From positions 372,001-436,000 of the forward strand of contig NZ_OMKA01000026.1 in assembly GCF_900299525.1 (NCBI RefSeq): a DNA stretch of 64,000 nt, read 5' to 3'. Positions 16,545-25,038 of the stretch are shown here, piece after piece (within the stretch, counting starts at the first letter, position 1; every line of letters starts with the position of its first letter). Under the pieces are notes generated by a model that had not been told where the DNA came from, did no database searches, and saw nothing but the letters and a program-made list of their open reading frames with translations. Position numbers and translations under genes: made by a program. Source of the stretch: Aquimarina sp. Aq78 (GTDB taxonomy: Bacteria > Bacteroidota > Bacteroidia > Flavobacteriales > Flavobacteriaceae).

Positions 16545-17135
16545 TTATACTTTATTTTTTTTGCTTTCGTAATATTTTCTGGCTTTTACCTCATTACCAC
16601 AAGTATCCATATTGCACCATTTTCTACATTTGTTTTTACTCGAATCGAAGTAAATCCAACCGCAATTACCACATTCTTTTACCCGATCTATTTCTTCAGA
16701 CATCAATAGTTCATGTGCAGCTTTTCCAATTTTTAAAATATAGCTATTTAGATCATTTGGATCTATCTCTAAATGTTCTTGAGGTTTATTGTCAACTACA
16801 AAAATCTTAGTGGATCTTCTGATTTTTTGTAAGAGTGTATCAAAACATTTAAGATCTTTTTCTTTAATCTCTCTTTGAAAAACAAGTCCTTGAAACACAC
16901 GATGCAAAAATTCTCTTTTCCTTATAACTTCTTTTAGATTAAAGTTAGCTTCATCAAAGTTTGACGTTTCGTTTTCTAAAATATCAACGCGTTTTAGCCA
17001 GGCAATCCATTCCTCTTTTCCGGTAAGGTAATCTTTAGGGTCTGCAACCAGCCTGTCTTTAATCGTATTGATAAAATTTAGGGATAGATTTCCTCCGTCT
17101 AAAAGGCTATTTTGTATGTGTTCTACATTATTCAT
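16545..17135 (-). CDS. CGNR zinc-finger / ABATE-domain regulator
   Basis: 196 residues. The N-terminal part (about 15-140) is a helical ABATE-like domain starting GGNLSLNFINTI. The C-terminus contains KECGNCGWIYFDSSKNKCRKWCNMDTCGNEVKAR split across about 153-184, the CGNR zinc finger with four Cys. Such proteins are thought to be stress- or ligand-responsive transcription factors. It heads the RidA/PhzF cluster and is divergent from the ABM-like gene, sharing a promoter region of under 100 bp. It is the obvious local regulator. Confidence 0.9.
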   Translation of the reverse strand: MNNVEHIQNSLLDGGNLSLNFINTIKDRLVADPKDYLTGKEEWIAWLKRVDILENETSNFDEANFNLKEVIRKREFLHRVFQGLVFQREIKEKDLKCFDTLLQKIRRSTKIFVVDNKPQEHLEIDPNDLNSYILKIGKAAHELLMSEEIDRVKECGNCGWIYFDSSKNKCRKWCNMDTCGNEVKARKYYESKKNKV

Positions 17136-17172
17136 AGTGCAAAGTAAAATAATTATAACCGGTAAAACAAGT

Positions 17173-17202
17173 TTTGGTGGTAAAAATATTATATTATATT
17201 TG
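17173..17202 (+). promoter_or_regulatory. Promoter of the ABM-like gene (TTTG-N18-TATATTTG)
   Basis: TTTG at 17173-17176 and TATATTTG at 17195-17202 are separated by 18 bp, close to the Bacteroidota consensus TTTG-N19-TAnnTTTG. Transcription should begin near 17208, giving a leader of about 20 nt before the ATG at 17228. A divergent weaker element (TTACTTTG on the minus strand, 10 nt before the CGNR ATG) shares this intergenic region. Confidence 0.7.
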
Positions 17203-17227
17203 CACCAGTATAATTAATTATAGTGGT

Positions 17228-17548
17228 ATGAATTATAAATCAAGTGTAATTACAAGAAAATGGCATGGCAGAATTAATGCCGAAGATGCTCAAGAATATT
17301 TACAATACTTAATAGAAAGTGGTATTTCGGATTATAAATCTGTCAATGGAATACTAAGTGTAGAGGTTCTAAGAAGATTTGAAAATGATATTTGCCATTT
17401 ATGGACAGTGACCAAATGGAAAGATTATGAGAGTATTAAAACTTTTGCTGGAGAGGACTATACTAAAGCAAAATATTACGATAGAGATAAGGACTTTCTT
17501 CTGGAGTTTGAAGAAGAAGTACAGCATTTTGAAACCTTTGTTTTTTAA
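17228..17548 (+). CDS. ABM-like (dimeric alpha/beta barrel) small protein
   Basis: The frame is open from 17174, but that stretch contains the promoter. The Met at 17228 (MNYKSSVITRKWHGRI) is the start, giving 106 residues. The pattern of a Trp-His strand, a long helix (AEDAQEYLQYLIESG), a Val-rich strand (GILSVEVLRRF), then CHLWTVTKWKDYESIKTFAGEDYTKAKYY fits antibiotic-biosynthesis-monooxygenase-like dimeric barrels. These include monooxygenases, heme-degrading enzymes and non-catalytic members. It is divergent from the CGNR regulator and leads towards the DMT transporter, so the two may share regulation. Confidence 0.8.
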   Translation: MNYKSSVITRKWHGRINAEDAQEYLQYLIESGISDYKSVNGILSVEVLRRFENDICHLWTVTKWKDYESIKTFAGEDYTKAKYYDRDKDFLLEFEEEVQHFETFVF

Positions 17549-17608
17549 ATTAAGAACTAATTTCAATTTAATAATCTATTAATGAACTATAAATAGTATA
17601 TATCTGCA

Positions 17609-18502
17609 ATGAATAAAATAATTACGTTTCTGTTTTTGATACTAACCATGCTTTTTTGGGCAGCTAATTTTCATGTGGTGAAAATAGCGTTAGAGTTTTA
17701 TTCTCCTATAAGTGTTGCTGCTTTGCGATTTTTCTTTGGGGTTGTCTCGTTGATTCTCCTTGTGTATTTGAGATTTGGCAATCAATTATTCAAATTCAGA
17801 TTTTCTGCAAAAGAATGGTGGTATATGTTTCTTACTTCCTTTTTCGGAATCTTTTTAACCATATACTTTTTTAACCAGGGTCTAAAAACAACCAGTGCTG
17901 TAAATGGATCTCTTATTATTGCAACTAGTCCTGCAATTACTGCTGTTTTTGCTTTTGTGTTTCAAAGAAAAAAAGTGAAACTAATGCAATGGATTGCTAT
18001 TGCGATTAGCTTTTTTGGAGTGGCAATTATTTTGGTAAAAGGAGATTTTAGTAAGTTGGCAGAATTGCAGTTCGAAATAGGAGATGTTTATATTATGGGT
18101 ATGGCAATTGTATTCTCACTTTCTCAGATCATTGTGAGTAAGTATCTTCCTCATATAGATGCTGTTGTGATGACAACGATCACTTCGCTTATGGCTTTTG
18201 TTTTGTTTGCGGTTTTCTCATTACCAGAATTTATAACAACCGATATACCAACCGATATGTCTTTTTGGAGTAGCATCTTGTTTATGGGTGTACTAGGAAC
18301 GGGAATTGCATATACTGCATTTTATTTCTGTGTCGTTAAACTGGGAGCAACCACCTCGACACTGTTCATGAATCTTATTCCGTTTTTTGCGGTGTTACTT
18401 GCGTTTCCTTTCGGAGAAACAATATATGCTGTACAACTCATAGGAGGAGGTATTGTAATTATTGGTCTGTTACTATTTGGGTTTACTAAAAAGAAAAGCT
18501 GA
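17609..18502 (+). CDS. EamA/DMT-superfamily transporter
   Basis: 297 residues with about ten hydrophobic segments arranged as two EamA repeats. Repeat 1 starts LFWAANFHVVKIALEFYSPISVAALRF, and repeat 2 contains GTGIAYTAFYFCVVKLGATTSTLFMNLIPFFAVL, typical of the family. Members export or import metabolites such as amino acids; substrate cannot be predicted. It follows the ABM-like gene by 60 bp. Placement opposite the RidA/PhzF cluster makes it a candidate exporter or importer for that pathway. Confidence 0.92.
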   Translation: MNKIITFLFLILTMLFWAANFHVVKIALEFYSPISVAALRFFFGVVSLILLVYLRFGNQLFKFRFSAKEWWYMFLTSFFGIFLTIYFFNQGLKTTSAVNGSLIIATSPAITAVFAFVFQRKKVKLMQWIAIAISFFGVAIILVKGDFSKLAELQFEIGDVYIMGMAIVFSLSQIIVSKYLPHIDAVVMTTITSLMAFVLFAVFSLPEFITTDIPTDMSFWSSILFMGVLGTGIAYTAFYFCVVKLGATTSTLFMNLIPFFAVLLAFPFGETIYAVQLIGGGIVIIGLLLFGFTKKKS

Positions 18503-18558
18503 ACTTTACAAAACCATTCAGGTTAAACTGATAGACAACGAATATTAAAAGTAAAAAG

Positions 18559-19347
18559 ATGCTAAAAATCTCAGAATTGTATGTGTACCCGGTTAAATCA
18601 CTGGGTAGAATTGAATTACAAAGTGCTACCCTATCCGAAACAGGTTTTGAGTATGACCGATATTGGATGCTGGCCGATAAAAACGGAAAACATATTACCC
18701 AGCGAGAAGAACCTAAATTGGCATTGTTTCAGGTGGCATTATCACAAGATTCATTATTGGTAACCTATAAAGAAAGTAGTATTAATATTCAATTAGAGAA
18801 TCCAACCTTAAAAGAACCTATTTTGGTTTCTGTTTTTAAAGAAAAAGTAGAGGCCATAAAAGAAGAACAGGTGGTGAATGATTGGTTTTCTGATCGTTTA
18901 GGAAAAGAAGTATATCTGGTTAGACAATTAAGTACAGCAAAAAGATGGGTTAAACAAAATAATGATGCACGAATTCTTTTTCAGGATGGAGCTCAGTATT
19001 TGATTGTAGGAGATAGTTCTCTGGATGATCTAAATAGTAAGTTACCTTCTCCTATTAAAATGAACAGATTTAGACCCAATATTGTCTTTACAGGAGGAAG
19101 CCCGTTTATTGAAGACCAATGGAAAAAGATTAGAATTAACGACTCAACTTTCGAAATCACTAAATCATGTGCTCGGTGTACGGTAACGACGGTAAATCAG
19201 GAAACGGGAGAAAAAGGAGAAGAACCGTTAAAAACACTATCACAATATCGATTATCAGAGCGAAAAATCTGGTTTGGAAGATATCTTAAACTTGTCGATA
19301 GTAAAGATTTTACCATTGCTGTGGGAGATGAAATTAATGTAATGTGA
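18559..19347 (+). CDS. MOSC-domain protein (YcbX/MOCO-sulfurase C-terminal-like)
   Basis: 262 residues. The N-terminal beta-barrel domain begins ISELYVYPVKSLGRIELQSA and includes GFEYDRYWMLADKNGKHITQRE, the classic MOSC_N sequence. The MOSC domain contains MNRFRPNIVFTGG and ITKSCARCTVTTVNQETGEKG, with the conserved Cys. Homologues (YcbX, mARC) bind molybdenum cofactor and reduce N-hydroxylated compounds. No separate ferredoxin domain is present. It lies 56 bp after the transporter gene. Confidence 0.93.
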   Translation: MLKISELYVYPVKSLGRIELQSATLSETGFEYDRYWMLADKNGKHITQREEPKLALFQVALSQDSLLVTYKESSINIQLENPTLKEPILVSVFKEKVEAIKEEQVVNDWFSDRLGKEVYLVRQLSTAKRWVKQNNDARILFQDGAQYLIVGDSSLDDLNSKLPSPIKMNRFRPNIVFTGGSPFIEDQWKKIRINDSTFEITKSCARCTVTTVNQETGEKGEEPLKTLSQYRLSERKIWFGRYLKLVDSKDFTIAVGDEINVM

Positions 19348-19352
19348 TTTTC

Positions 19353-21059
19353 TTATGTAGACTGTTGTTTCTCTAGTTCCTTTATAAAATATGAAGGATA
19401 GATTCCGGTTTTTTTATAGAATGCCTTAGAAAAGGCTTCGGCATTATTAAAGCCAATCTCTTGCGCAATGGCTTTTACTGTGTATTTTCTAAACATAGAA
19501 TCTTCACGTAGTTTATCAATCACAAAATTGATACGTAGATCATTAATATAACTACTAAAACTTTTTTCTTTAAAGGTATTGACTACTTTAGAGAGGTAGC
19601 TAGAATTAGATCCAAAACTCTTTGCCAGGTCTTTGGCATTAAGGTTTGATTTTAGATATCCCTTTTTTTCTTCGAATTGTTGTAGTTGATCCAGCAGATG
19701 GTTTAGAGTTTCTTTATTGATTGATGAACTTGATGAATTGTTAGAAGGTTCTTTTTTTTGATCAGAATTGGTAGTTGTATCAAGTAGTTTTAAGAAGCGT
19801 TTTTTATACAAACGTTGCCGATAGTAATAATATCCAAAACCAAAGATGCTTACTGCTAATAATATGGATATGATGATATTTTGAGATGAGATTTTGGTAT
19901 TTTCTTTTTCTAGTGAAGCAATGAGTTTTTCTTGTTCAGAAAGCAAGATAGGAGTATCATATTCTTTGATCAACTTGTTGTTTACATCTCTAAAATTACG
20001 ATCAACTATACTATCATTATGAAGTAACCTATTGATATAGTATAACTGATTATTTTTATCGTCAACGGATTTGTAATATTTAATAATTTCTAAATATGCT
20101 AAACGAATCTTTGGAATTAAATAATTCGTTTTTTGAAGAACAGAATCTATTTTTTTATAATAAATAATGCTTTGTCTCTTATTTGATAATGCATTATAAG
20201 ATTTTCCAAGAAAAAAGTAAGCATCAATTAAGTCATAGGTTTCATAATATTGCCTATTGTCTGACTTCAACAAAACTTGTACTGCTTCATTGATATTCTT
20301 TATGGCAATCTCATGCTCTTTATAATGATAGTGAAGTATTCCCTTGTTTAACCGAAACAAAGATTGTATCGTTTTTTTGTTAGACATCTGCATACCTTTA
20401 TCATTTAATATGGCAGCAGAATCTAGTTCTTTATTCTGTCTATAGGTAGTGACTAGTTCTGAAAGTGTTAAAAGATAGCTTAACGAATCATTTGGTTCTT
20501 TTCCTATTTTTAATTTTTCATAGTTCAAAGCTTTTTTGAATAGCGATTTTGCTTCTTCATATTTTCCAAACTTTCTTTTTAGAATAGCGATATTATGCTG
20601 CAAAATATAAATGTAAGGTAAGAAATTTGTCTTTTTGGCTAACTCTAAACTCTCAAGATAATTATCCAAAGCAATATCAAAAAAAGCAGCGGTTTCATAT
20701 ACTGTGCCTTTATGATTTTTGAGAATAACTAAATATTTCTTATGATTTGTCTTTTTAATCACATCAATCGCACTATCAATATATATTACGCGTTTTTCAA
20801 AATCGTTTGGATAGAGTTGAGATGTGTAATATAGCCCTGTTGTAATTTTAAGATCGTCTTTGTCTTTTTTTCCTTTTTGTAAATATGCTTTGGCGTACAA
20901 GCCTGTTTTGGTAGAGTTTGTTTCAATAAGATTGTTAAACCTTACTCTAATTTCTTTATATTCTAATTTAACTATAGAATCTAGGGTTTCTTCTGATTGC
21001 CCATATCCTATACAAGAAATCAAAAAAAGCAAAGTAATCTTATATAATCTTAGCCACAT
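19353..21059 (-). CDS. TPR-containing membrane-bound AraC-family transcription regulator
   Basis: 568 residues from the Met at 21059 (the frame opens at 21083), which starts a signal peptide ending CIGYGQ. Tetratricopeptide-like helices fill residues about 50-370. A transmembrane segment (IIISILLAVSIFGFGYYYY) follows, then a basic linker and a C-terminal AraC helix-turn-helix. The last helices include VKAIAQEIGFNNAEAFSKAFYKKTGIYPSYF, the AraC signature. The layout implies periplasmic sensing coupled to DNA binding. It is divergent from the M6-like lipoprotein gene 360 bp away, a candidate target. Confidence 0.9.
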   Translation of the reverse strand: MWLRLYKITLLFLISCIGYGQSEETLDSIVKLEYKEIRVRFNNLIETNSTKTGLYAKAYLQKGKKDKDDLKITTGLYYTSQLYPNDFEKRVIYIDSAIDVIKKTNHKKYLVILKNHKGTVYETAAFFDIALDNYLESLELAKKTNFLPYIYILQHNIAILKRKFGKYEEAKSLFKKALNYEKLKIGKEPNDSLSYLLTLSELVTTYRQNKELDSAAILNDKGMQMSNKKTIQSLFRLNKGILHYHYKEHEIAIKNINEAVQVLLKSDNRQYYETYDLIDAYFFLGKSYNALSNKRQSIIYYKKIDSVLQKTNYLIPKIRLAYLEIIKYYKSVDDKNNQLYYINRLLHNDSIVDRNFRDVNNKLIKEYDTPILLSEQEKLIASLEKENTKISSQNIIISILLAVSIFGFGYYYYRQRLYKKRFLKLLDTTTNSDQKKEPSNNSSSSSINKETLNHLLDQLQQFEEKKGYLKSNLNAKDLAKSFGSNSSYLSKVVNTFKEKSFSSYINDLRINFVIDKLREDSMFRKYTVKAIAQEIGFNNAEAFSKAFYKKTGIYPSYFIKELEKQQST

Positions 21060-21421
21060 AGCACATCCTTTTATGTGAATCAAAAGTAGTAGAATAATCC
21101 TATGCTTAGCCGCTTAATAACTCAAAATATGCCAGATAGCACACGGGTTTTGTAAAAACCGAGTTTGATGTAATATGTTTGTTATTGATTCTTTTCTAAT
21201 GTAGTGACCTCACCTTCATAATCTTCATAAATCAATGGGGTTAATAATTACAGCAAAAAGGGTTAAATGCCTTTAGGTAAAAAGGAGAATTCCCCCTTAA
21301 TAGTTGAAAATGAAATCATTACCTTGTTTGGTCTAAGCATTAGCCTTAATAGACAAGCTAGGGTGTGTAGTTTTCGATACACTCAAATTTTAAATATACA
21401 ATCACACAAAAACAAACTAAA
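21060..21421. promoter_or_regulatory. Divergent intergenic region, TPR-AraC regulator and M6-like lipoprotein
   Basis: No ORF or RNA gene is evident in these 360 bp. On the plus strand TTTTG (21148-21152) lies 21 bp before TATGTTTG (21174-21181), a plausible promoter that would give the lipoprotein mRNA a leader of about 235 nt. GTGTA and TACAC close to the lipoprotein start could form a small hairpin. The length of the region allows binding sites for the AraC protein. Confidence 0.35.
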
Positions 21422-24232
21422 ATGAAGACGTTCATTAAACAAACATTAGGTTTTTATATATACATAGCTCTTTTGGCATGTGTATGTAGTTGTAGCGATT
21501 CTTCTTTAAGCCCTGTTATTAAAGAAGTCGTCCCCAATAAAGGAATACCTGGAACTATTGTAACACTTAAGGGGGATAATTTTAATTCAATATATCATCA
21601 AAACAAGATCACTGTAGGTGGAGGAAGTACAAAAATACTTAGTGCTACAGATAGCATTATTCGATTTGTACTTCTTCGAGATATTGCTACCGGCCCTATT
21701 ATTTTAACAGACCTAAGTACCTCAGAAGGTGATACTACTACAGTAGATTTTAATAGAGAAGGCTCTACTTTACAGGCCTCTCCTTTGCAGGATAGTGATG
21801 CAGAATTATTTCAAGGGTTGATGGAGATCTCTAATAAAAAGTACGATATGAATGCACAAGGCACCAATCAGCCAATTTTAATCATATTAGCACAACCCTC
21901 TGATATCTCAGATCCAAATTCAACTATGTATTTTGATAATACGATTGCAGCTACAGGGCGAGATTATATAGTGCAGCGAGCCAGTCAGGCAAATACTTAT
22001 TTTCAGGAGGCATCTTATGGTAAAACATCTGCTAATTTTGTAGTGACCCCTGATTGGGTTTCTCTAAGCCAGGTTAGAGATTTTTATATGTGGCAATCAG
22101 AAGATATAACCCGTGCTCAAACTGCTTTAGATGGAGCCCAGGCAGAATTGGATGCCCTTATGTTAAACCCTGCAACTACCCAAGCTCAAATAGACGAAGC
22201 AAATGAAAAAATTGAGCAGAAAGAAACAGAATTAAAGAATGCTCAGGATAGCCAGGGATTCGTTCAGGAACCAGAATTTTATTATGCTGAAGCTTTATTG
22301 GGAGCCAAAGCAATGTTGCCCAATTTTGATGATTTTGGTGACTATATTGTAGTTTGTGCAGGGCCATTTTTAAGAGGCTCTTGTTGTTGGAAGGAAGAAG
22401 GTTTTCATGCAGAATCTACAGTTTTGGGACTTAATTTTGACATAGACTTTAATGCCCAAAAAGGACTCACTTATATGGCGCAAGGTACTCATTGGGGTAG
22501 AATTGGTCACGAATTATCGCATTTTTTCGCAGGTGGAGATTTATATCCTAGCGGCACGACAGCAGGCACAGCTTCTGGTTATGCGTTTATGGGTAACCAT
22601 GACAGTGGTCCTCTATATATTGGCTATAATATGGAAAAAAGATTACAGTACTTTCATAATAATAATATAGCTAAAGAAACTTGGGGTAGTTCGCCAACAT
22701 TTAATCAAACTTATGATATTGTTGCCCACGGAAATAGTGAAGATAATACCGGTGATAATGTATTTAATCTGCTAAGCCTTCAGGTAACAGATGGGATGTA
22801 TTATCACGTAGAAGTAAGACAAAAACCAAATCCTAGTGCTGGAGCTCCTAATGACTATATTTTCGATCAAAACATCAATGTTGGCTCAACAGCACCTGCG
22901 TGGGAGGGTGGTGTAATAGTAACTAGTTCTATTGAGGAAAACAATCAAAATAATAATCAGGAGCGCAATATTCAATTATTGCCTCCCAGAAGAATTCTTC
23001 AAGTAGGAGATCAGGTCAACGATCCTAAAAGGACAATCAGAATCTCTATAGAACAAAAGTTGGCAGATCGCCCACTTAAATATAGAGTACGATTAGAATG
23101 GGGAACCTTACCGGCAGCTGACCCTGATGGGCAATTTGATTTGCGTATTACCCCTTGGTCTCCACCACCTTGGGAATCTGAAGATATATGGGCTAATAGT
23201 CTTAAAAATGATGAAACTTCACCTCCAAAAATTGTTTACAAAAATCATGAGCCCGGAGATGATACTAAACCAATAGGAAACGGAGATGAGCCTTGGGTAG
23301 GAAATAACAATACGTTATATGCACGTATTTTTAATAATGGAAGTGTTCCTACACCCGAAGATGTAAAAGTTACCTTTTATATCAATTCACCACCTGGTGT
23401 GGGAGATGATGGTAACTGGACTCCTTTTGATGAGGTCAATGTGGGGATCTTGCCGGCAAATTCTGAAATTATAGTAGAGGCAAATAGAAAGTGGGTACCT
23501 TCACAAGGAGAACACACTTGTGTAAAGGTTTTGATTCAACCACAAACAGGTGAGATTACTTTTAATAATAATCAGGCGCAGGAAAATTTTGTAGAATTCG
23601 AAGCCGCCTCAGGAAGTCCGTTTACCCCTACAGAATTTCAGGTAGATGTACGTAATCCTTATGATCGACCTGTGGTGATGGATATGAAAGTGCGTGATGT
23701 TCCCAGGTTCTGGAATGCAGCGATCGAACATGGATCGATTTATTTGCAACCCAAAGAGGTAAGAAGAATGAATGTAGTTATATGGTCTGATCTAGATGGT
23801 TCTGTACTAGATAATATTGATGAACAAGAAGAGCGAAAATATAACCGCAAACCACTAATTAGTATAGAGGGCTGGGTGGATAAGATAGGTCATTCTTTCT
23901 TTCCAGTGGGGGGAATGACTGCTTTTGTGCAATCTGTGCAAGCATCAGAAATCAATGTAGATCCTTATTATGAATCCCCAAATATATCAGGTAGAGGAAG
24001 TATTACCCCTAATAAAGAAGGAGTACCTGTGGCAATTCATGCGATAAGTCCTGATGGAACCAGACATTCTGTTACTGCAACAACCAAAAGTAGTGGTTCA
24101 TTTATTTTTGATATTTCAAACAATTCAGGAAAACCTTTTGATCCTGGGGAGTATAAGATTATAGCATATATTCTTTCAGGAAGCACACTTGCTTCAGCAA
24201 CGTCTCCAGTAGTACCTATAATTGTTCAATAA
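21422..24232 (+). CDS. Large M6-like zinc metalloprotease lipoprotein with IPT/TIG domain
   Basis: 936 residues. A lipoprotein signal (CVCSCSD, modified Cys22 or Cys24) is followed by an IPT/TIG domain (about 34-110, IKEVVPNKGIPGTIVTLKGDNF). The protease region contains GHELSHFFAGGDLY with HELSH at 363-367 and an Asp as likely third ligand, then GYAFMGNHDSGP resembling the Met-turn of M6 immune-inhibitor-A peptidases. An Ala/Glu/Gln-rich coiled coil (about 225-280) is inserted before the active site. CARDB-like and beta-sandwich domains fill the rest. It is probably surface-exposed and may degrade proteins. No C-terminal T9SS domain is seen. Confidence 0.85.
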   Translation: MKTFIKQTLGFYIYIALLACVCSCSDSSLSPVIKEVVPNKGIPGTIVTLKGDNFNSIYHQNKITVGGGSTKILSATDSIIRFVLLRDIATGPIILTDLSTSEGDTTTVDFNREGSTLQASPLQDSDAELFQGLMEISNKKYDMNAQGTNQPILIILAQPSDISDPNSTMYFDNTIAATGRDYIVQRASQANTYFQEASYGKTSANFVVTPDWVSLSQVRDFYMWQSEDITRAQTALDGAQAELDALMLNPATTQAQIDEANEKIEQKETELKNAQDSQGFVQEPEFYYAEALLGAKAMLPNFDDFGDYIVVCAGPFLRGSCCWKEEGFHAESTVLGLNFDIDFNAQKGLTYMAQGTHWGRIGHELSHFFAGGDLYPSGTTAGTASGYAFMGNHDSGPLYIGYNMEKRLQYFHNNNIAKETWGSSPTFNQTYDIVAHGNSEDNTGDNVFNLLSLQVTDGMYYHVEVRQKPNPSAGAPNDYIFDQNINVGSTAPAWEGGVIVTSSIEENNQNNNQERNIQLLPPRRILQVGDQVNDPKRTIRISIEQKLADRPLKYRVRLEWGTLPAADPDGQFDLRITPWSPPPWESEDIWANSLKNDETSPPKIVYKNHEPGDDTKPIGNGDEPWVGNNNTLYARIFNNGSVPTPEDVKVTFYINSPPGVGDDGNWTPFDEVNVGILPANSEIIVEANRKWVPSQGEHTCVKVLIQPQTGEITFNNNQAQENFVEFEAASGSPFTPTEFQVDVRNPYDRPVVMDMKVRDVPRFWNAAIEHGSIYLQPKEVRRMNVVIWSDLDGSVLDNIDEQEERKYNRKPLISIEGWVDKIGHSFFPVGGMTAFVQSVQASEINVDPYYESPNISGRGSITPNKEGVPVAIHAISPDGTRHSVTATTKSSGSFIFDISNNSGKPFDPGEYKIIAYILSGSTLASATSPVVPIIVQ

Positions 24233-24295
24233 GAAGAAAATTCATTCTATTAAAGCCAAAAAGTCAAGTAGATTTTTAAAAACTAGGATAAAAAC

Positions 24296-24329
24296 AAAAA
24301 GCTGTTTCTAATACAAGAAACAGCTTTTT
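24296..24329. terminator. Bidirectional terminator
   Basis: AAAAAGCTGTTTCT (24296-24309) pairs perfectly with AGAAACAGCTTTTT (24316-24329), a 14-bp stem with a 6-nt loop. T-runs end the arm in both orientations. It separates the M6-like lipoprotein gene (plus) from the tRNA (minus) and can stop both transcripts. Confidence 0.88.
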
Positions 24330-24336
24330 AACTACG

Positions 24337-24410
24337 TGGTCCCACTTGGGCTCGAACCAAGGACCCCCTGATTATGAGTCAGGTGCTCTAACCAGCTGAG
24401 CTATGGGACC
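24337..24410 (-). tRNA. tRNA with CAT anticodon (elongator Met or Ile2)
   Basis: The minus strand folds into a complete cloverleaf of 74 nt. The acceptor stem GGTCCCA pairs with TGGGACC. The D-arm is AGCTCAGCTGGTTAGAGC. The anticodon stem CCTGA/TCAGG has a CTCATAA loop (anticodon CAT), and the T-arm contains GGTTCGAGC. The 3' CCA is not encoded. The C4-G69, C5-G68 and C6-G67 pairs are features associated with lysidine-modified tRNA-Ile2, so the Met label is uncertain. It is not an initiator, since the 1-72 pair is G-C. Confidence 0.93.
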
Positions 24411-24552
24411 TAAAACGGAGGGCAAATTTAAGGATTTGATATAAACACGCCAAACATTTTTCTATTATTTTAATTGTCTTTTATTTCTAAGCTGTATAAA
24501 GGCTTTGATTCTTCTTTAAAAAAGGAAAAAAGAGCTATAAAAACGATAGTAT

Positions 24553-24984
24553 TTATTTTGTAATATCCTGATCAATAGGCTTTTCTTGGCATAACTCTAT
24601 TAAAACCCCATTTGTGCTTTTAGGATGTAGAAAAGCAACTAATTTATTATCAGCACCAGGCTTTGGCGTTTTATTGATTAATTGAAACCCTTCTTTTTCT
24701 AATCGATCCAGTTCTAGTTCGATATCATCAACATCAAAAGCGATGTGATGAATACCTTCTCCCTTTTTGGTAATAAATTTTCCGATAGGTCCATCCTCCC
24801 GGGTACTGGCCAGTAATTCTATTTTACTATCTCCCACTTTAAAAAAAGAGGTGATTACAGCTTCGCTTTCTACGGCCTCCTGCTTATATGGAGCGACTCC
24901 CAAAAGTTTCTCATATAATGTATTTGCTTGCTCAATATCTTTGACTGCAATGCCCAGATGTTCTATTTTATTGATATGATTCAT
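24553..24984 (-). CDS. mce: Methylmalonyl-CoA epimerase
   Basis: 143 residues of the VOC fold. It starts INKIEHLGIAVKDIEQANTLYEKLLG, and the metal-binding His, Glu and His positions are seen in KIEHLGIAV, GIHHIAFDVDD and the final VLIELCQEK. It interconverts (2R)- and (2S)-methylmalonyl-CoA. It is divergent from rbfA by about 54 bp. No mutase subunits lie in the window. Confidence 0.92.
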   Translation of the reverse strand: MNHINKIEHLGIAVKDIEQANTLYEKLLGVAPYKQEAVESEAVITSFFKVGDSKIELLASTREDGPIGKFITKKGEGIHHIAFDVDDIELELDRLEKEGFQLINKTPKPGADNKLVAFLHPKSTNGVLIELCQEKPIDQDITK

Positions 24985-25026
24985 AATATACTTTTATCAC
25001 TATGTCGCAAAAATACATATAAATTG

Positions 25027-25034
25027 TACTTTTG
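25027..25034 (+). promoter_or_regulatory. -7 element immediately before the rbfA start codon
   Basis: TACTTTTG is a perfect TAnnTTTG element ending only 4 bp before the ATG at 25039. With initiation about 5 nt after the element, the rbfA mRNA would be leaderless or nearly so. The -33 region is weak (TGTCGC near 25003). Confidence 0.5.
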
Positions 25035-25038
25035 CACC

